Shown here one piece after another: positions 56,876 through 64,000 of a stretch of DNA of 64,000 nt. Within the stretch, counting starts at the first letter, position 1; each line of letters begins with the position of its first letter. The notes beneath the pieces were generated by a model. That model ran no database searches, was not told where the DNA came from, and saw only the letters and a program-made list of their open reading frames with translations. The stretch lies in NCBI GenBank assembly GCA_023362775.1, contig JALMGJ010000011.1, positions 25,405,501 to 25,469,500 of the forward strand, written 5' to 3'. Both the position numbers and the translations under genes were made by a program. The DNA comes from Charina bottae. Taxonomy: Eukaryota; Chordata; Lepidosauria; Squamata; Charinaidae.

Positions 56876-56996
56876 CCTCCTTCTCTGAAATCTTCCCATC
56901 TGGGCACGGGATACAGTCGTAGCAGCAAAAGGGTTCCCCTTCCTTCACTTTCTTGCTGGAACCAGGATGGCAACTCTCACTACATACTGAAAGAGG
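56876..56996 (-). CDS. V2R gene C, exon 5 (cysteine-rich linker)
   Basis: A 121-bp exon encodes PLSVCSESCHPGSSKKVKEG and FCCYDCIPCPDGKISEKE, bounded by AG and GTAAG. It is very similar to exon 5 of gene A, and the flanking introns also align, so A and C are close paralogues in the same orientation. Exon 4 is not found within the 7 kb to the right, where an L1 occupies most of intron 4. Confidence 0.92.
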
Positions 56997-57225
56997 CTGA
57001 GACTAATTTAAGTATGAAAGAAGACAGTAGCATTCATGAGTATAATGATCTTGCATTTCTTCAGAAACTCTTTTTTCTAAAGTGTGACTGGGCTTCACAG
57101 GATGTGCTCAGTTTATGACCATGTGTTGCTGCTTTTATTTAATGAAATAATGAAGACGATACTGAGTATATTGAAAAGCTGCAGAACATAGTCTATACGG
57201 TTTTGGTCATAAAACAGTTTTTCTG
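56997..57225. other. Intron 4 of gene C, left of the L1
   Basis: It aligns with 354-500 of gene A, then diverges. The last 16 bases (57210-57225, TAAAACAGTTTTTCTG) are the left target duplication of the L1. Confidence 0.7.
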
Positions 57226-58322
57226 GGGAGATCGCTTCCGGGTGTTGAGATTGTCGGTGCGCTGAACCGAGCTCTCCGTCTCGGCTCTGCAGCTTTCCTG
57301 CCTGCATCGTTTTTAAAAAAAAAAAAAAAAACTGCTGAAATATCCTCTCTGAAGAAAAAAACTCGCCGCTCTTTCCCGATCCCTGAATTTCCACCACAGG
57401 GAAAAGGAAATTGATGCGGCAAAAGCGACTGGAAGGGACATCGTTGCTCTGCAGGAAGCCGTGAATTCTTTAAAGATAAGTAGCACCTAAAACTCAACCT
57501 TTTAGTCACTAGTTTATGATTGTTTTTTGTTAATTAAAATTTGCCTATTATTAGCTAAGATCTTTCTATGGACATGACTAATAATGCTGGTGTTTTTATA
57601 ACTTTCTTGCCAAGGAGATTTGGGAAAACGGTGGAAGCTTAAAGATCAATTGACTTTACTTGAAGCTAAAGTGACATTGCCTATTGATGAATGGTTCAAT
57701 TGCTTAATTGGAATTATTTTGTCTTTTCTGGACTTTGAACTTTAGTGGATTAATGGTTTGCTGATTTAAATTCCGTTTCTTTTACCTTGAGGCTGCATTT
57801 TTTTTCTTTTTTCTTTGTAAGCTGTTTGAATATTATCTGGAATATAAAATATACTTTTTGAATGCCTATGTCTTGTAATCATTTGGATTTTTCCTATTCT
57901 TTTGGGATTGCAACTGCTTGCTTTTTGGAGAACAAAGACAGTTAGAGAATTGAAACCTTTCCTCCTTTTTTTTTCCTCTTCTCTGGTTGGATTTGTGGAC
58001 AAACTTGCCTGAGAAATCCTGGACTGTTTACTGTTTTCAAAGATATTTTGACTACAATTAAAGAGAACATCTGCAGTATTCTTATCTTTTATTTTCTTTA
58101 TGTGAGGACTTTTGAGTTAACTAAAGTACAATTCGTTTTTTTCTTATGACAACTACTATGAAAAGGCAGTTTTATTTTTACTTTTTGTATTTTTTACTTA
58201 ATACATTTTTTTTCTTGAATAATTCCTATTCCCCATCCCCCTTTCCTTTTTTTTTTGGTAGCTTGCTGTTGTTTCCCTTTTCCTCCGGTCTTTTTTATCT
58301 TTACAGGAATACTATATACAGC

Positions 58323-59402
58323 ATGGCGACTGTGGCTGCCAGGGTGAAGAGAGACAGAGATAAGGAAAAGGAGAAAGAAACCGGAAGGATGTCCACAGAA
58401 CCCACTGCAACGTCTTCAGAACCACCAACATCAGATATGAAAAAAATATTGGATGCAATTAAAATACTGAATAAAAAAATGGATGATTCAACTGCTACTT
58501 TAGAGAAAAAGATGGAAGACTCTATTGCTACCTTAGAGAAAAAGATGGAAGACTCAATTGCTTCCCTAGATAAAAAAATGGACAAACAAATAGACAATTT
58601 AGGCCAACAAGTAGACAAAAAAATGGAAGCTATGAAAGAAGATTTAAAACAGGAATTCAGAAAAGAAATACAGAATGTCAAGGAGGTAGTGAATAATCTA
58701 TCAGGGGAACTTAAAGAGACACAAGGACAGGTTCAAAAACTAGAGACTAAATCAGAATCTATTACTTAAGATATGGAATATAATTTAGATGCTATTGCAC
58801 TAGTCAAAATGAGAGAGAAAGAATTTATTTTGAGATTGAGAGGAGTTCCAGAAAAATCAAATGAGAACACAAGAGAAAATATAGTTGGTGCTTTAGCCCA
58901 ATTTTTAGAGATGGTAGAACAAGATCTTGATTCTGAAATAGATAAAATCTTTAGAGTCAATTCACGTTATGCTAGAGAAAAGAAGGTGCCAAGAGATATA
59001 TTGATATACTTTGTGAGGAAAGTTACAAAAGAGCAAATCCTGAAGAAACATTACAATACCAGATTGAATATAGCAGGGAAGGACATAATTGTTTTAAAAG
59101 AAGTCCCCCTAAGAATATTAAGAAAAAGAAAAGAATACTCCTTCTTCACAGATAAATTAAAACAAAATAATATACCATTTAGATGGGAAAGAGTAGAGGG
59201 AGTATCTTTTATTTTTAAAGAGCAAATATTTAAAATAACTTCCATTTTAAAGGCAAAAGCATTTTTAGAGAAATATAAGACAGACATGAGTGATGCATCC
59301 AAAGTCTTGGAGGGAAAGAGAGAGACATCTGAAGACAAGGAAAAGAGTGAAGATTTATTGGAGATGGGAGCTTCTGGAGTGGATTTAAGAAAGAACTTTT
59401 AA
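58323..59402 (+). pseudogene. L1 ORF1 (RNA-binding protein), one internal stop
   Basis: The ATG at 58323 opens ATVAARVKRDRDKEKEKETG. A coiled coil with tandem heptad-like units follows (repeated LEKKMEDSIA and KKMDD at about residues 50-95). After a single in-frame TAA at 58767 comes the RNA-binding and C-terminal part (FILRLRGVPEKSNENTREN, RDILIYFVRKVTKEQIL, IPFRWERVEGVSF). ORF1 protein trimers coat L1 RNA. The frame before and after the stop is the same, so this is one substitution, not a shift. Confidence 0.9.
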
Positions 59403-59415
59403 ATATAAAAACACT

Positions 59416-62400
59416 ATGGACTATAAATATTTAACATGGAATACCAATGGGGCAAATTCCCCCCCAAAAAGAAAGAATTTTTTCCATTTTCTGAAAAAAT
59501 TGAGATTGGATATAATTTGTCTACAAGAGACTCATATTTGTAAAAAAGACATTAAGTATTTGATTGAAAAACAATTAGGAGAAGAATTCATTTCAGCTGG
59601 ATAAAAAAAAACTAAGGGGGTAGATTTGTATGTACAACAAAAATTGAATCCAAAGTTAATACTGACTGATGATGAAGGAAGTTACATAGCAGTGGAAGTA
59701 AATATACAAGGGACTAAAACATTGATGGTTGGACTTTACGCTCCAAATTTTGATAAAGGATTATTTTATAAGAATTTGATGGATAAACTTTTGGACTTAT
59801 CATATGAGAATTGGTGTTTTATGGGTGACTGGAATGGGGTGATTCTCCCAATGGAAGATAGACATTCGCAAAAAAATGTGAAACTCACTCAGGGAAAACT
59901 ACCCCAAACATTTTTTGATTTGAAAGACATGTTGGATTTACAAGATATTTGGAGACTTATGAATGGGAACTCTAAAGAATATACATATTACTCAGAGAGA
60001 TATAAATCATTTTGTAGAATAGATATGTTTTTGTTTTCTAAAAGTTTAATGATGGATGTCAACAAGGTTGAAATATTACCTAAAACTTTATCAGATCATA
60101 ATCCTGTATTGTTAACTGTCAAAGGGAAAAGGAATATATTCCGATGGAGATTAAATGAGTCAATCTTTCGGAAAGAAGACGTTGTTGATACATGTAAAAA
60201 ATGGTTAAGAGAATATTTTCTATTGAATTTAAATAAGGACACTAGTACTCAAATTGTTTGGGACCTAAGTAAAGCTTATATGAGGGGTTATTTCATTCAA
60301 TATAATGCTCAAATGAGGAGAAAGAAGCGAGAAAAATTCAATTGATTTTGGATGAAATTAAAAGAAAAGAGAAATGTCTGAGGGATAAACCAATGGATAA
60401 TACATTGATAACTCAAATTAAATTTTTACAAAAACAAATATCGATGATTTTGGTACAGGAAATAGAGACTCAAATGAAATTTACGAAACAGAAATATTTT
60501 GAATTTGCAAATAAACCAGGAAGATGGCTAGCCCGTAAATTAAGAAAACAAAGACAAATAAATATAATTTCCAATATACAACATGAAGGGAAAACTTTAG
60601 TGAATAATGTAGACATACAAGAAGCTTTTAATTCTTATTATACATCACAGTATAAAAAACAAGATGTTCAATTAGCTGAAATTGATGAATATATGAGTAA
60701 GCAAAGACTAACTGTTTTAAATGATCAACAAAGAACAATACTTAATAATCCTATAACAAAAGAGGAAATGACAATGGCTTTTAAAAAAATTAATAGTGGA
60801 AAAGTGCCAGGACCGGATGGCTTATCGGCAACTTATTATAAATATTTCGAAGATGAACTATGTATACCTCTTCAGAAAACTATAAATTTGATTTTGGAAA
60901 CAGGAATTATGCCGGAAACCTGGAAAGAGGCCCACATTACATTGATTCCGAAGGCACAGTTAAACTTGAATTCAACAAAGAATTATAGACCAATATCATT
61001 ACTGAATAATGACTATAAGATATTTACAACCATATTGGCAGAAAGAATGAAAAATATACTTAAGGATTTTATTCATCAAGACCAAGCTGGTTTTTTACCT
61101 AAAAGACAAATTAGAGCAATGTTAGAAATGTCCTGGATGTTTTGGAGTATTTAGAACAACATAATGAAAAACAAGCTGCTTTGATATTTATAGATGCGGA
61201 AAAAGCATTTGACAATTTAAATTGGTCTTTTATGTTTAAAGTATTGGAGACTATGAATTTTGGAGGAAATTTCATTAAGTGGATTAAATCAATATATACA
61301 CCACAACATGCAAAAATAATAGTTAATGTAGAATTTAGTAAACCATGTGAAATACAAAAAGGCACAAGACAAGATTGTCCTTTATCTCCACTTCTGTTTA
61401 TATTGGTTTTAGAAGTCTTGCTTAGAGATATTAGACAAGATAATGGTATTCATGACATTAGAGTCAAAAAGGAAGTCTATAAATTAAGAGCCTTTGCTGA
61501 CGATCTAGTCATTACTTTAGAGAATACACTGGATGGAATTGAATTACTGATGCAGAAATTGAAAGACTTTGGGTTGTTAGCAGGGTTCAAAGTTAATTTA
61601 CAGAAAACAAAAGTTTTGACTAAGAATATGAATTACCATCAACAAGAGAAACTGAGAGAAATGACGGGATACACTATGGAGAAAAAAGTAAAATATTTGG
61701 GAGTTTATTTAACATTGAAGAATGTCAAACTATTTCAAAATAACTATGTTCCACTTTGGACAGACATTAAAAAGATTTAGATCGATGGGGAAAGCTGCAA
61801 CTATCATTATTGGGTAGAATATCAGCAATCAAAATGAATATATTACCACGAATTTTATACCTTTTTCAAACACTACCTATATTGACATCAGAGGAACCAT
61901 TTAAACAGTGGCAGAAGGATATTTCTAAGTTTATTTGGCAAGGGAAAAAAACAAGAATAAAATACAAAGTCTTGCAAGATTCAAAAGAAAGAGGAGGTTT
62001 AGGTCTTCTGGATTTGAAATTATATCACGCAGCCTGTGGTTTGGTATGGCTTAAAGAATGGGTTGTTTTGAAAAATGAAAAATTATTAAATTTGGAGGGA
62101 CATGAATTAAGATTTGGATGGCATGGATATTTGTGGTATGACAAAGCTACAGTTAATGTGGACTTTAAAAATCATTATATTAGAAGATATTTGTTGAGAA
62201 TTTGGAATAAATATAAATCAACTTTATGTTATAAGAGACCTTTATGGATTTCCACGCAAGAAGCATTTTATAGAACAGAAGTAAAAAATAAGGATAAGTG
62301 GTTGAGTTATAAGGACTTTCTAAAAAAGGAACAAGGACATTATGTAATAAAATCAAAAGAAGAACTTGCCCAAGAAGGATATACTTTTCAATGGCTTTCC

Positions 62401-63105
62401 TATATGCAACTTACAGAGAAATTTAAATTAGATTAAAAAAAATGGAATTTGAACAAACCAAATCAGAATTTGAAATACAACTATGTGAAACTGATGAACA
62501 CTTAATTGCTAAAATGTACAAATTATTGTTAAAAGGAGAAATGGTGGAGGAACAAATTAAAGACTGTATGATTCAATGGGCAAAAAATATTGGACATAAT
62601 ATACAACTCCAACAATGGGAAGATTTGTGGACTAAAGGATTAAAATTTACTTTGTGTTATAATCTAAAAGAAAATTTTTATAAGATGATGTACCGATGGT
62701 ATATGACCCCACAAAAACTTTCAAAAATGTATGGGAATATTTCCAACCCATGTTGGAAATGTAAAAACAAGAGGGGTCTTTTTACCATATGTGGTGGACA
62801 TGTAAAATAGTGAAGAAATTTTGGATTGAGATACATTCACTGATGCAAAGTATATTACAAATACGAATACCATTTAAACCAGAATTTATTTACTTGGAAT
62901 TTTGGATGTACAAATAGAAATACATTTCTTCAGAATAATACAATACATGATTGCAGCAGCAAGACTTTTATATGCACAAAACTGGAAAAACCAAAGTGTA
63001 CCAACGATACAGGAATGGATGATGAAATTACTAGATATGACAGAAAATGACAAATTGACATGTTTATTAAAAGAAAATTCAAACCGTTATTTTCTTAAAC
63101 AGTAG
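59416..63105 (+). pseudogene. L1 ORF2 (endonuclease and reverse transcriptase), broken
   Basis: ORF2 starts 13 nt after the ORF1 stop (MDYKYLTWNTNGANSPPKRK, LDIICLQETHI). It carries the endonuclease (FMGDWNGVI, LSDHNPVLLTV), the RT (KVPGPDGLSATYYKYF, FLPKRQIRAMLEMS, LIFIDAEKAFDNLNWSFMF, GTRQDCPLSPLLFILVLEVL, AFADDLVITL) and the C-terminal knuckle (NPCWKCKNKRGLF). Disruptions are a TAA at 59602, frame changes near 60342, 61142, 61780 and 62810, and an in-frame stop or shift near 62436. Several are next to A-runs, so some could be sequencing errors. Confidence 0.88.
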
Positions 63106-63455
63106 AAACTTTTGATGGACTATTTGCAAAAAGCAGGAGGAGTAAAGCTTGCATAGGGCTTTGATGACTAGATTATATATAAATAGAATATATTAGACAA
63201 GAAATGTATATGGATGTTATATGAATAGCCAGCATGTAAGAACAAACTATATTTCTTTATTCTTATGACCATAGATAGATCGGAAGTTATCCAATTTCTA
63301 TGTTTGTTTTTTCCTTTTTTCTTTTACTTTGCTACACTTTTCTTTTCTTTCCTTTTTAATTTTTATTTCTATCTCTGTTTCATTTTCAACTTTTAACTTT
63401 GTATATTTAAAATCTTAATAAAATTTACAAAAAATAAAATAAAACAGTTTTTCTG

Positions 63456-63689
63456 TTTATTCAGCTCTACATTACAATGACACATTTTCAAACTGGGATT
63501 TTCTGAATCAGTGAAGCTTTGCCAAACACAGAGTGTTATCATGTTGTGACCCTTAATATGTTCCTACTTGAGGGAGGTTTGACCATTTGTAAAAACATGG
63601 GTCCATGATAAAGGAAAATAAAGCAAAAAAACTTAAACTAATTTACAGTATATGTTCCATATCAAATCAATAATAATAATAATAACAAG
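63456..63689. other. Intron 4 of gene C, right of the L1
   Basis: It aligns with about 510-700, the same intron of gene A, confirming that A and C share intron sequence on both sides of the L1 insertion. It ends in an (AAT)n tract. Confidence 0.7.
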
Positions 63690-64000
63690 AACAACAGGGA
63701 CCGGGTCATCCAAAATAGGGCTGCTGGACGACAGTCTGCGGATGCAATCTGAGTGAAGAAATAACCATGTTTTGCCTCCCTTACTGCCACGAGGTAGGCT
63801 CTAATAGTGGCTTTGGCTCGTGTTTGATTGTCTTCACTCCCCGTCTTCCACCAGCAGCGCTCAAGGTGACCCTTGGATCTCTTAAGCTTCCTCAGCTCTT
63901 CAGTATACCACTGGGAGCTACAGGAGCCACAGGCACGGAAAGGCCGCTCAGGCGCAATCCAATCCAAAGCCACAGCGCCACACTCATTCCATGAGGCCAC
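63690..64000 (-). mobile_element. CR1/L2-like LINE fragment, running off the window
   Basis: The minus strand reads NECGAVALDWIAPERPFRAC, RAKATIRAYLVAVREAKHGY and ASADCRPAALFWMTRSLL, which match the linker between endonuclease and RT in the LINE at 12701-16500 (RAAIKAYLVAVRAAKHQYFY). Only this part is in the window; the element is cut at 63690 next to an (AAT)n tract. Confidence 0.8.

Larger units (their letters stand above)
57226..63439 (+). mobile_element. Full-length L1 LINE with 16-bp target duplication
   Basis: A 6.2-kb element in intron 4 of V2R gene C, flanked by TAAAACAGTTTTTCTG at 57210-57225 and 63440-63455. It has a GC-rich start (gggagatcgcttccgggtgt), a 1.1-kb 5' UTR, ORF1 (58323-59402), ORF2 (from 59416) and an A-rich 3' end with AATAAA near 63417. 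ORF1 has one stop and ORF2 several stops and shifts, so it is full length but not coding-competent. Confidence 0.93.

Noticed and set aside
64..63999. CRISPR arrays, operons or prophage-like modules
   Set aside because: The window is vertebrate nuclear DNA with spliced genes and squamate retroelements; its tandem repeats are microsatellites without spacers.

Overview
The window is vertebrate, almost certainly squamate (most likely snake), genomic DNA. It carries three vomeronasal type-2 receptor (V2R, family C GPCR) genes with the conserved six-exon layout. They sit in a landscape of squamate-type repeats: Bov-B, Sauria-type SINEs, CR1/L2-like and L1 LINEs, Penelope-like elements (PLEs), a chromodomain Ty3/Gypsy element and hAT MITEs. 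There is no bacterial-style gene organisation and I saw no tRNA, rRNA or CRISPR.

V2R genes. Gene A (minus) has exons 1-5 at 11469-11252, 10693-10402, 4948-4088, 3851-3624 and 353-233; its 7TM exon lies off the left edge. Gene B (plus) runs from exon 1 at 23642 to the 7TM exon ending at 45424. Gene C (minus) shows exon 5 (56996-56876) and the 7TM exon (55149-54245); its upstream exons lie beyond the right edge. A and B are head to head, B and C tail to tail. Exon lengths (218, 292, 861, 228, 121, 905) agree wherever an exon is seen more than once. They sum to 2625 nt in an unbroken frame, an 874-residue receptor: signal peptide plus Venus-flytrap ligand domain (exons 1-4), cysteine-rich linker (exon 5) and seven-helix domain (exon 6).

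The most notable structure is in gene B. A block holding exons 3, 4 and 5 with part of introns 2 and 5 is tandemly duplicated (about 28.5-40.1 kb and 40.2-44.1 kb). Exon 3 is intact with good splice sites in both copies. Exon 4 of the upstream copy has a 28-bp frameshifting deletion and has lost its splice donor. The downstream set completes a normal gene. Upstream exon 3 spliced to downstream exon 4 would also stay in frame, giving an alternative ligand-binding lobe.

Repeats by region: intron 4 of A holds a Sauria-type SINE, an R4-like LINE relic and a 65-bp palindrome. Intron 2 of A holds a pentanucleotide array, an inverted PLE pair, a tRNA-derived SINE and an L1 relic split by Bov-B. The A-B spacer (11.5-23.6 kb) holds a hAT MITE, a 3.8-kb CR1/L2-like LINE, a PLE with both terminal repeats, an L1 3' part and a Bov-B tail. 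Introns of B hold a truncated PLE, hAT MITEs, a SINE and a 5.9-kb Gypsy element. The B-C spacer holds a full-length Bov-B with an intact 1010-codon ORF, a V2R exon relic and a PLE split by two solo LTRs. Intron 4 of C holds a full-length but broken L1 (57226-63439).

All calls come from reading sequence and translations by eye. Family names for degraded repeats are approximate, and expression and splicing are inferred.
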